From positions 43,482,420 through 43,546,419 of the forward strand of contig CM073321.1 in the NCBI GenBank assembly GCA_037043015.1: a DNA stretch of 64,000 nucleotides, read 5' to 3'. Under the pieces are notes generated by a model. The model ran no database searches. It was not told the DNA's origin and was given only the letters and a program-made list of their open reading frames with translations. The DNA comes from Bryum argenteum (lineage: Eukaryota > Streptophyta > Bryopsida > Bryales > Bryaceae). Positions within the stretch are counted from its first letter, which is position 1, and every line of letters starts with the position of its first letter. The translations under genes were made by a program, and so were the position numbers. Below, piece after piece: positions 54,966-64,000 of this stretch.

Positions 54966-56902
54966 TTATTTGCCCTTTTTCTTGGTGATCCGGTAGTTCA
55001 TAATGCCTTTTACTCCAAACTCCAAGTGATCACCAAGTAGTTTGGGTGGAGGCCGCAACACTTGCTTGCGTTCCGGCCTCACCTTATCTTTGTGATATGG
55101 CTTGAGCAATGAGACATGGAAGGTGGAATGAATCTTGGTCTCCGGTGGTAAGTCCAACTTATACACATCCTCAAACAACCGTTTTGCAATGACAAATGGA
55201 CTCACATACTTTGCCATGTATATGGGAGTCAAGCCATCCGGTAAGGTGAAGTTCTTCACATTCTACCACACCTTTTAGCCCTCCTCATACGCCTCATGGC
55301 GCCGCCCTTTGTTAACTTGTTTCACATACCTCTTTGGGCCTTGTCTAGGTTTTTCTTGGTCCTTTCCAAAAAGTTGCTATCTCATGGCTACCATGTCTTT
55401 TGCACTTTGGATATGTTCCATCTTCGATTGCAATCCATTCAAAAGCTAGGTCATTAGGCATAAGTGGCTTCACACATAAGCCACCTTGGGCGGCGATTGA
55501 CTCATAGCACTATGCCTCAATGCATTATAGCTACCAACCGCCTAACCCAAGTAATCACTCCAATCACTTTGGTCTTCGGCAACCTATGATGTCGTCACCA
55601 AACGCTAAAAAGGAGCACCACCTTGTCAGAGACGGTCGCCATCCCTTTTGTTGGCTCCATCCTTGCCAACTTACAAAACCTATCCACCACCACAAAGATG
55701 GCGTTACTTCCTCGTGACTCCGGAAGGCTTGTAATGAAATCCATGGAGACACACTCCCATGGACCATCCCGGATATGAAAAGGCCGTAACAAACCCACTT
55801 GCTTTTGATATGACGTCCGGTTGGCTTCACATTCAAGTGATACAAGTTTTCACATAATGGGCAATGTGTTCCTTCATTTCGGGCCAATAGACTCTATTTG
55901 AAACCAAACATATGGTGGACTTCTCCCCCCTATACTCGGCCAAGCGGTTGTCATGCTCCTCCTTGAGCACACTCAACCTCCACATGCACTTTGGAACACA
56001 CTCCCTATTTTGCTTTAACTTGATCATAGATTGATGAAGCCGGATACCTTTGAGCTTCTTGCCACACATTAGTTCACTGAAGAACTTTTGAGCCTCGGGG
56101 TCTTTCATATAGGCCTCTCTTATCCGTTTTGCCAAATCACCTTCTCCCGCATACATCACTCTCAAGATTTGCGTGGTATTTGACTTATGTTCATCATTCC
56201 AACCTAGTGCCTCCGGTGCCCATTCACTCGGTCCGGCTTATGAATCAACTCCACATTTATGAGCACTAAGGTAACATGCCACCTCAATTGCTTGGGTGTA
56301 ACTTTGGCTTATGTTTCAAAGTACTTCAATGAAACAATATTGGTGAATACATTGGTCTTGTGGAGACCAAGGTAATGCTGCCATGTTTTCAAACAATACA
56401 CTACGGCAAACATCTCTTTTTCATGCAATTGGCTTCCTTCTTACATGAGCACTTCCCCGATGGCAAAGTCACTTGCATCGGTGTGCACCTCAAAAGGCTT
56501 ATCAAACTCCGGGAACTTCAATACCGGCGGGGAGGAGAGCTTCTCCTTGAGTTTTTTGAAATGCTTGTACACATGAATCGGTCCCATCTAAGGCCAAGTT
56601 TTTCTTAAGCAAACCGGACATGGGCTTAACAATCTTGGAGAAGTTCTTTATGAACCTCCTATAATAATAGGCCAACCCAAGCAATGACCTCACTTCCTTT
56701 TGTGAAGTGGGTTGGCTCCCCTTCTTGATTGCTTCCACCTTCTTGTGGTCCGGTTTGCCACTTTGCCCCGTCATAATGTGTCTCAAGAACTCAATCTCTT
56801 GCAAGCCAAACTCACTCTTCTCCCCATTTGTATACCACTTATTGTCCCTAAGTTTTTGAAGCACAATTGCAAGGTTCTTGGATGGCGGCATGTTGCATGT
56901 CT
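54966..56902 (-). pseudogene. Ty3/gypsy pol remnant: RT, RNase H, integrase
   Basis: On the minus strand the pieces come in pol order. RT thumb: FGLQEIEFLRHIMTG, then EVRSLLGLAYYYRRFIKNFS (about 56690). RNase H: EVHTDASDFAIGEVLM, stop, then LHEKEMFAVVYCLKTWQHYL (about 56500-56330). Integrase zinc domain region: EEHDNRLAEYRGE and YWPEMKEHIAHYV (about 55960-55850). Integrase core start: PWECVSMDFITSLPES and VVVDRF (about 55745-55680). Integrase C-terminus: FHVSLLKPYHKDKVRPERK and LLGDHLEFGV (about 55130-55030). The order RT-RNase H-integrase defines Ty3/gypsy; the FHVSLLK tail is typical of the plant chromovirus-like group. Frameshifts, stops and gaps make it inactive, and the N-terminal half (gag, protease, RT palm) is replaced by LTR sequence at 56.9 kb. 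Confidence 0.85.
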
Positions 56903-57874
56903 TTAGTAAGCTCTGGACAGGAGCTTTCCAAAATGCTAAAGCTCGTGAGGAGCAAAGCAATGCTTTGGGAGATATGGCTCTCCAAAGCATCGGGACTTCG
57001 GGACTCCGGGACTGCTGCCTCCCGGGACACCGAATGTTCAGAGGGGCATATCTCCCTTGGCACAGACCCGATTGAGGCAAGTAGGTAGTCCATTGATATC
57101 TACTCAAAGAGTAGATGTCGAAAATGGGCTTGCACGTCCCATTCGGATAACTGAGCTACAAGTTAGCCCGAGAAGAAGATACAGCCCGTTTTTGAGGCTA
57201 AGGCAAAAACGGGTGGTCTTCCAAAACAAAGGTGTATCACGGAAGGCCCCTCAACACAAGAGGGCGGGGCCTACCGAAGACTCCAGAGATTACTATGAGG
57301 AGGGATGGTCTTCCTCCTCACTTCCACATGGTGCCGAGAAGAGCCAGGGTGGCTCTAAGGGGTGAGGCTTGGGATGGAGCCTCACTCCCGCACCTTGGGC
57401 ACTATGGGATGCTTGTGGTGTGCATCCCAAAACATTGGGTTGGAAAAGTGTCCCGCTCCAAACTAGTCCCCGTGAAAAGTAGTGCCAATTTCCGGTAATG
57501 TCCCGAATGGAGAGTGTAGACATGAATGGAAGGGGACTAGTGGGGAGTTGGACAATATGCAAGGGCGGTTAGCTCCGGGGGTAAGTAGTGCCACCCTTGG
57601 GAGCTTGGACATGTGTGGAAGGCCGCCCCGTGCCACCAAGTGGCATGCCCATGTGTTTTGTGGGAGTTCCGGTTTACGGGTTCCGGGTAATGAGTTGGGG
57701 GAGTCAAGGTGGGTTGGACACCTTGACTAGAAATGGTGCTAACATTGTGTGTGCTTGGCATGTGCAGTGTTAGCTAAGTTGTGGCCGGTTGCTACCAACA
57801 AAGTAAGCCGTGATTCCGCTACCAAGTAAGGCTTACTTGAAGAAAAAGAGTTGGGAGTAATTAGGGCCGCGACA
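56880..57874 (+). mobile_element. LTR copy c, fused to RT sequence
   Basis: Reverse complement of much of the 58114-59280 LTR, ending GGGCCGCGACA at 57874. Its other end is joined directly to RT coding sequence at about 56880-56902, with the same junction as the captured fragment at 49576. Copy c and copy d are head to head, 239 bp apart. Confidence 0.75.
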
Positions 57875-58100
57875 AAGTTGGTCTTGCACAACATGCGGGA
57901 ATAAAGGCTTGATCCTCTTTTATTTTCGCAGGTCCCCTTGGTCCTCTTTTATTTTCGCCGGCTCCTCCGAAGGACCTTAAGAAGACTCCTTGTAAGGGGT
58001 ACCCGGCCTCAAAGGCTTAACTACGTGTCCTCGGGCCACATCACGAGCTTCCGGCCTCTCATGCCATCCTACTCTTGATTGGATCCCGTAACGTAGCCTG

Positions 58101-58112
58101 CTCTGATACCAA
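58101..58112 (-). other. Primer-binding site (initiator tRNA-Met type)
   Basis: On the minus strand, two bases after the LTR end (...GGATTGCAACA), the sequence is TGGTATCAGAGC, the usual plant retroelement primer-binding site complementary to the 3' end of initiator tRNA-Met. It fixes the orientation of LTR copy d as minus. Confidence 0.85.
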
Positions 58113-58113
58113 G

Positions 58114-59663
58114 TGTTGCAATCCTAATTACTCCAACTTTTTTTTTTCTTAGTGAGCCTTACTTGGTAGCGGAATCCCAGCTCACTTAGTTGGTAGCAAC
58201 CGGCCACGACTTTGCTAACACTTGCATGTGCCCACACACACAATGTTAGCACCATTCTAAGTCAAGGTGTCTAACCCACCTTGACTCCATAACTCATTAC
58301 CGGATACTCATTACCCGGAACTTCCATCAACACATGGGCATGCCAACCCGGAACTCACACCAACACATGGGCATGCCAACCCGGAACTCCCACCAACACA
58401 TGGGCATGCCACTTGGTGGCACGGGGCGGCCTTCCACAAATGTCCAAACTCCCAAGGGTGCTACTAATCACCCCCGGAGCTAACCGCCCTTATCCATTGT
58501 CCAACTTCCCACTAGTCCCCCTTCCACTCTTGTCTCTCACTTCATTCGGGACATTGCCGGAAATCCTCCCGGAATCCGGCACTAGTTTTCCCGGGGACTA
58601 GTTTGGAGCGGGACTCTTTCCAACCCAATGTTGCGGGATGCTCAAGAGCATCCCACAATGCCCAAGATGTAGAAGTGAGGCTTCCTTTCCATGCGTCACC
58701 TTCTTCAGCCATTCCCGGTCACTCCCGGAAACCGGCACTACTTATCACACTTACTTGGAGAGGGACACTTCCCAACCCCATGTTTAGAGATGCTCCAAAG
58801 CACTCTCCATTTTCCACAATGTGCGGGAGTGAGGCCCCATCCCAAGCCTCACCCCTTGGAGCCACCCCGGCTCCTCATGGCACCATGTGCAAGTGAGGAG
58901 GGAGACCACCCCTCCTCATAGTACTCTCTGGAGTCTTTGGTAGGCCCCCCCCCCTCTTGTGTTGAGGGGCCTTCCGTGACACACTTTCTTTTTGGAAGAC
59001 CACCCGTTTTTGCCTTAGTCTCAAAAACGGGCCGTAACTTCTCCTCGGGCTAGCTCCTAGCTCAGGTATCCAAATGGGACGTGCGAGGCCATTTTCGACA
59101 TCTACTCTTTGAGTAGATATCAATGGACTACCTACTTGCCTCAATCGGGTCTGTGCCAAGGGAGATATGCCCCTCTGAACATTCGGTGTCCCGGGAGGCA
59201 ACATTCCCGAGTCCCGAAGTCCCGACCACTTTGAGGAGCCATATCTCCTAAACTATTGCTTTGCTCATCATGAGCCTTAGCAATCTAGAAAGCCCTTGTC
59301 ATTAGCTTTCCAGCAGCATGCAACATTCTGCCCTCCACGAAGGTCAACAGATTGAGTCCCGAAAGGCAACACTCCCGAGTCCCGGAGTGTCCCGGAACGC
59401 GCTTTAACTTTGGAGAGCCATATCTCATGACTCACAACTCCAAATCGCGCGTTCTTTGGACCCATGGATGCGTGCTTGAACAAGGTTTGCAACCATGTAA
59501 GGCGCCCCACCAAGTTTGTCCCAAGCACGATGCTATTGCTTGTTGTTTGCTCGGGACTCTCCTTGGTCACCTCTCCTTGTCTCTTGCCAAGCCCGGGGCG
59601 TCACTCCCGTGGTCCTCTTGGCTTACCACGGTGTTCGGGCATCCTTTGAAAAGGGATGTGACA
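58114..59663 (-). mobile_element. LTR copy d, apparently complete (about 1.55 kb)
   Basis: Plus strand runs from TGTTGCAATCCTAATTACTC (58114) to AAGGGATGTGACA (59663); on the minus strand it starts TGTCACATCC and ends GCAACA, followed by a primer-binding site. It contains a short tandem repeat at 58330-58400 (ACCAACACATGGGCATGCC three times). Its outer end is about 130 bp from eIF3d coding sequence. It is the unoccupied reference for the copy B insertion. Confidence 0.8.
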
Positions 59664-59794
59664 AGTAGAGACTGCCGGCACGAGCATTCTAGACCGTAAT
59701 AGATCGCCATCTTTGCCTTCCTCAGACTGCCGGCACCGACACTCCGGAATCCTAAACCGTAATGGCAGATGGATCGCGGCTGTCAACACCGGTA

Positions 59795-60425
59795 CCCTCG
59801 AGACATACCCTAGCTTCATGTCGTCTGCTCCTAACAAAAGAACTTGGGCTGTCCACTTAGCAAGCTTGTTGGCGTTGTTTTTGAGCTCTGTAGCTAAGAC
59901 CTGACAACATATGCCAAATCATCAAGGAATGCTCATTCTAATGCAAATGCATTTAAGTAGTGTACAAATAGAAACATCATTTATCACAACTAGTCATTCT
60001 ACCACTAAGAACAAATGAGCACGCAATAACGAGATGATTTGCAAGCAGATTCAGCACTTACTGCTCCAGGCTGGTTCTCGATCTTTTGTCGCCAATCGAC
60101 ACCCGTAATTCTAGAATCAAACTCATTAAGTGCATTGATAGTCAATAAGACCTCTGAGCCCTTCACTTCTGACACTTTGTGAAGTTCACACCGGGCCACC
60201 AAGGTGATATCCTGAACAAAAACCAGAGGTTTGTCAATAACAGAACCAAGGTACTTGGTCTACTCCTGGTTCAAGGCAGCAATGTTGAGAGGATAAAGCT
60301 TATCGCATCCAATTTCCACTTGCGATATCTGTAGGCAACGGACGCCACTTCTTCATTCTCTGATGCAAAAGGGTTCGGCTCCTTGAATTGGAATTTCTTC
60401 CCCTCTTGTAATAAAGAACTTCGAA
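59795..60425 (-). pseudogene. eIF3d: eIF3d gene fragment (translation initiation)
   Basis: Three minus-strand exons match the C-terminal half of eukaryotic initiation factor 3 subunit d, the cap-binding subunit of eIF3. Exon 60425-60307: EGKKFQFKEPNPFASENEEV and ASVAYRYRKWKLD. Exon about 60209-60062: DITLVARCEL, then LTINALNEFDSRITGVDWRQ and KIENQPGA. Exon from 59900: [20 protein letters not shown] and [12 protein letters not shown]. The second intron has canonical ends (GTAAGTG at 60061, TTGTCAG ending at 59901). The first would begin GCGATAAG, a GC-AG intron or a mutated donor. The remainder of the C-terminus is missing: eIF3d similarity stops about 130 bp before LTR copy d. The N-terminal half is not found; a CACTA-like end begins at 60630. 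Probably a broken or captured copy, not the working gene. Confidence 0.8.
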
Positions 60426-60629
60426 ATCAGCTAAGAAGGAACTCAGCTAAATTACCATCAGGAGGGCAGTAAACATATCGTCAAAACATCATTCGCCTCA
60501 ACCAACTCTGGCTTCACCTCGATTTCAGGAGGTGGAACATCTATCTCCTCTAGAAAAATTCTTACACAGCAAAATCTAATCATCTGTGCGTTTCGTGTTG
60601 TTCGCAGAGAAAGGTAGTAAAGGAAGAAG

Positions 60630-61610
60630 CACTACTAGAAAAACGTGTCAATTCTGACCGGGTTTTCTGACTCAAAATCGACGTCTGACTGCACCTGACG
60701 GCACTACATGTAGTCAGCCAGTAGTCGGGTAGCTAGTCAGATCGGACACCCTTTTTGGATGACTGCAGGCGTTCCTATAGGTTTGTTCCCAAAGGACAAT
60801 TTTTGAGACCTCGTTTGGGGGCTGCCCGGGCAGAGTGACGTGGCATAGTCATCTGACTACAGACAGTCATATGGCGACGTCAGCAGTGACCATGTGAGAT
60901 GACGTGGAAATATGGCCACGTCAGCAGTGACCATGTGAGGTGACGTGGACATATGACTGTCTGTAGTCAGATTGGCTAGAAGTGCGACATGACTACGATT
61001 AGTCATGATATTCTGACAGTGTGTGACTAAACATAGTCACAAGATAATATGCAACTGACTACATAGAGTCATCCTCGGTAGGTATTCACTGAAACGGTAG
61101 TCATGGGACTGACATAATCTAGTCTTCACTTCGCATGTGAGGACTATTCATGGACGGAGAGTTCTGTTGCTGATGACTACGTGTAGACGTGGGTTTTAAA
61201 CACTATACAGAGGCTCACTACGAATAGTCATGCGTTCCAGAACTTCACTACAAATACTGACTACGTATAGTCATGGCAATGAAACAATGCATGCTACGTG
61301 ACTACATATAGTCATTCTCTCTCAATACAGTCACAGTGCAGTCATGCATTCAACAACAGAAGTATGGAACCAGCGTAATGAATATACCAAAATGATTATT
61401 TGTGTGGAAATGTACGTGGACATTGACTAAGCATAGTCATATCTACGAGCACGAGACTACGTCATATCACTACAAATAGTCATATGCCTACATATACTGA
61501 CTATGATTAGTCATGGTTCGGAAATAATGAGCTAGATAGGATGACTACATGTCTACATGTCGTCACCGTTTTTCGATTCTGATACTAGAGAAGATACTAC
61601 ATATGGTCTA
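60630..61610. mobile_element. CACTA-like transposon end with palindromes
   Basis: CACTACTAGAAAAACG at 60630 matches the usual CACTA (En/Spm) terminal sequence. It is followed by about 14 imperfect copies of TGACTACNNNTAGTCA (for example near 60988, 61053, 61256, 61297, 61468 and 61497), a subterminal pattern typical of CACTA elements. A possible opposite end CTACTAGTG lies at 61602-61610, but the 3-bp flanks (AAG and ATC) do not match, so the pair may not belong together. No transposase gene inside. Confidence 0.6.
60850..60975. repeat. Inverted repeat flanking a 41-bp tandem duplication
   Basis: TCTGACTACAGACAGTCATA near 60851 recurs as its reverse complement near 60954. Between the arms GTCAGCAGTGACCATGTGAG occurs twice, about 41 bp apart. 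Confidence 0.8.
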
Positions 61611-63114
61611 CTAGTGATCGTCCGGTAAAATGGCTAGATATACGCCTGCGCACCTACGACTACACGAGAGCGTCACGCCATTTTGACAGCCTCGTTGAGG
61701 AATTCCAGAGGCCACAATATGTAGTTGTTTACTGCATGCCCCATATTTGTGATCAGAGGCTCGTCCTTATTCACCAGTTCGTTTAGCAGGTACGCCGAGT
61801 CATTTATGAGCAATTCAACCCGTAGGAAGAAAAGCCCTAGAGTTGGGCCGGTTGAGAGTGGAGACACCTACCTAGCCCTTCCAAGCAATGGACTCTAAAT
61901 CCTAACAAGCATTCACAAACACCATGCATCCACCATCACACGATCATCAAGACACGAGATGCAATAAACATCACAAGAAAACCAATGGGGGAAGAAGAAG
62001 TACAATTGGGGTCCAACCTCAGCTGGACCCTTGGCCACTAAAATGGCCGTATCTCCCTCGTCCTTGCTCTTCTTGAGGCAAGCTAGGAGTCTACAGAGAG
62101 CTAGCTTGATGATGTACTTGAATCCGGAAGCACGTCTCGTGGTTCTTCCTAAAACTTGAGTTATGCGGCCTCAAAGTCAGGCCTTCAATTTGCCCTCCAC
62201 AGTAGACATGCTTTCACTTAATCGATCACCATTCCTCCGTCCATGATCCAAAAAGAGGAAGCCTAGGCTCTTTGGAAAGCTGGCTTCAAGGCGCTCCTCT
62301 CCTCCAAAGGGCTTGCTCAGATTTGTCTCCTACCGATAGAAATCGTTCTTCAAGTCAGCGCCGCCTCTTCTCGCCGTCCGCCGCAAGCCGGTGAAGTCCT
62401 CTTGGGAGATCCGCCATAGCTCCCCGTCGCTGCTCCTATGACCGCGCGCTTGGGCTCGTTGGAAAGCTGGCTTCAAGACGCTCCTTTCCTCCAAAGGGCT
62501 TGCTCAAACTCGTCTCCAGCCAAACGCTACACCTTCCCAAAGTTGGCAGATCCAGATCTTGGTCGGGAAATCCACTCTCCTATCTTCTACCCTAACCTAC
62601 CCACACTCACACCCACATCCAACAACTCCACACATTCTACTTGTGTGTTTTCTCCATCTTAGATCACTAACTCCATTCTCCATAGCCACAACCTAGAAGC
62701 ATCTCAAAAACCACACACATACACCAAAAAACAAGAGAGACAAAACTAGCAAACCCTAGCAAAAAGAGAGAGACAAGTAAAAAGAAATGAGAAAGAAAGA
62801 AAAGATAAAGGGGAGAGGGGAAGCATGAGGGAGAAATCCTACTCCCTCACCTTCCTTCTTACCTTTCTACTTTCTAAATTGCCTATCTACCTCTAACTCT
62901 AATACTACCTCACATCAAATATTCTTCAATTCTAACAATTTAGTTATCCTCCCTAACATAAAATCATGTAATTGTCACTAAATTGCCATACTCAATGCTT
63001 TTCTTAATTATTCTAATAACTTCCGAGCCTATTTCTATAAATTCAAATTTAATGCATTTAGCCTATAGGAACCACACAAACTACTATAATCAAATGTATT
63101 TTGTATCTAGATAT
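61611..63114. other. Noncoding region with a repeated 60-bp segment
   Basis: No gene seen. GGAAAGCTGGCTTCAAG(G/A)CGCTCC with CTCCAAAGGGCTTGCTC occurs near 62275-62332 and again near 62458-62516. An A/G-rich stretch lies at 62700-62830. This may be the 3' untranslated part or LTR of the gypsy element whose integrase follows on the minus strand, but no LTR end was fixed. Confidence 0.4.
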
Positions 63115-64000
63115 TCAATAACTAATACGTGAGCCATTTGTATGGCTCATGTGTGTGTCACCATCTGCGGGCATTCGTGAGAATGCAACGGGCCTAGAGT
63201 CTTGAAGCCTCGTAGGCAAGAGGCTCCCCATTGGGCAAGCACGGTCACACATGGTATGTCTTGCATCTCTCGCCATTCGTACGTGTGGGAAAATATGTCC
63301 CATCCAATGTTGCCAATTGAACTGTGTTGTTTGGATACACCTCCATAATCCAATATGGTCCCAACCAAATTGCATCAAGCTTGCTTGGAAATTCAAGCTT
63401 CTTACCATCTTGTAACATCACCATGGTCAGGGGATCAAAGTTCGTTTCTTGTGGGACTTGTCAAATGCGGCCTTCTTCCTCCGTTGAGCCGTCTCTATGT
63501 GTTGAGCACTAAATCTCCTTGTTTCATTTAAGCCTTCTAGCATGAGCACCCTATCATGAATTGATTTTGAAACGGCCATCTATCATTGAGGGCAATGCGT
63601 AATGAAGGAATTTCAATCTCAATTGGCAAGATGGCTTCCACGCCATAGACCAAAGCAAATGGAGTTTGCTTTGTGGTGACCTTGAAGGTAGTACGATATG
63701 CCCACAACGCCGCATTAAGTTTAGCATCCCAATCTCTCTTGTTGTCATGTACGGTCTTTCTTAGAATCCTTACAATGGTTTGGTTGACTCTTTCCGCTAA
63801 GCCATTGGTTTGTGGGTGATAGGGTGTGGTCTTCCTATGATCAATGCCATAAGCGTTAGTGAGTTCCTCAATAAGGTCATTGAGGAAATGAGTACCACGG
63901 TCACTAATCAATATTTTGGGGACTCAAAGCGAGTGAAAATATGCTCAAACATAAACCTTGCCGTGGTCTTCTTGTCTGCGGTCTTAACTGCCTTGGCTTC
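63115..64000 (-). pseudogene. Second Ty3/gypsy integrase, N-terminus outside window
   Basis: Minus strand, entering from the window edge. Integrase core: ILISDRGTHFLNDLIEEL (second catalytic Asp in SDRG), TPYHPQTNGLAERVNQTI (catalytic Glu in LAER), then ALWAYRTTFKVTTKQTPFAL and VYGVEAILPIEIEIPSLRI. This phrasing fits the Tat/Athila side of plant Ty3/gypsy rather than the chromovirus-like pol at 55 kb. A one-base shift near 63925 precedes the core, and further shifts or stops occur after 63560; the C-terminal part appears as LEFPSKLDAIWLGPYWI near 63390. The first catalytic Asp would lie beyond the window. Confidence 0.8.

Noticed and set aside
61602..61610. CTACTAGTG as the matching end of the CACTA element at 60630
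   Set aside because: The flanking trinucleotides differ (AAG and ATC) and the inner sequence does not mirror the left end, so it was kept only as a possibility.

Overview
The window looks like a transposon-dense, mostly AT-rich stretch of a land-plant nuclear genome. Evidence for a plant: interstitial CCCTAAA telomere-type repeats (about 15.22 and 21.41 kb), plant-type Ty3/gypsy pol remnants with a TGGTATCAGAGC primer-binding site, a hAT transposase with the plant DUF659 arrangement, a CACTA-like end, and spliced exons of the translation factor eIF3d. The mix of uncharacterised transposases makes a seed-free plant (moss, liverwort, lycophyte or fern) the likeliest source, but that is inference. 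Almost every long reading frame belongs to a mobile element, and most are decayed.

Layout. 0-2.8 kb: 3' part of a D-D-E-like transposase gene (second, broken copy at 22.6-25.5 kb) and a convergent accessory reading frame. 4.6-8.0 kb: hAT transposase gene with one in-frame stop and two frameshifts, preceded by a GC-rich repeat promoter. 8.6-20.9 kb: a cluster with two divergent paralogous genes of unknown function (minus at 11.9 kb, plus at 17.6 kb), a RING-H2 reading frame joined in frame to the first across a single TAG, a tandemly duplicated spacer with GC-rich blocks, and a kinase-like pseudogene. 21.5-25.5 kb: the second transposase copy, whose putative 5' leader intron holds nine palindromes. 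26.6-29.9 kb: dispersed TGCCGGTACCGGCA palindromes and a perfect 36-bp hairpin, with no firm gene. 31.8-37.0 kb: a decayed MULE-like transposase. 38.0-43.0 and 49.8-53.2 kb: two inverted copies of a 3.4-kb LTR-like unit carrying its own promoter and a long reading frame. 43.0-48.6 kb: a broken gene with an N4/N6 DNA-methyltransferase-like C-terminus and about 18 copies of a TATCCCCGG...CCGGGGATA palindrome in its leader and introns. 48.6-59.7 kb: a nest of LTR fragments in both orientations around a gypsy pol remnant. 59.8-60.4 kb: eIF3d exons cut by that nest. 60.6-61.6 kb: CACTA-like end with TGACTACNNNTAGTCA palindromes. 63.1-64 kb: a second gypsy integrase.

The most interesting patterns are (i) four unrelated palindromic 'dialects', two of them inside the putative 5' leader intron of a transposon gene, resembling private binding sites for element-encoded proteins; (ii) a GC-rich CGGCCGACC-type repeat block directly upstream of the TATA box of three different transposon genes; (iii) an LTR-like unit that is itself protein-coding, with a 5-bp target duplication and an unoccupied paralogous site about 6 kb away; and (iv) single in-frame TAG codons between domains of two otherwise open genes. 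All assignments come from reading the sequence by eye; no database search was run.
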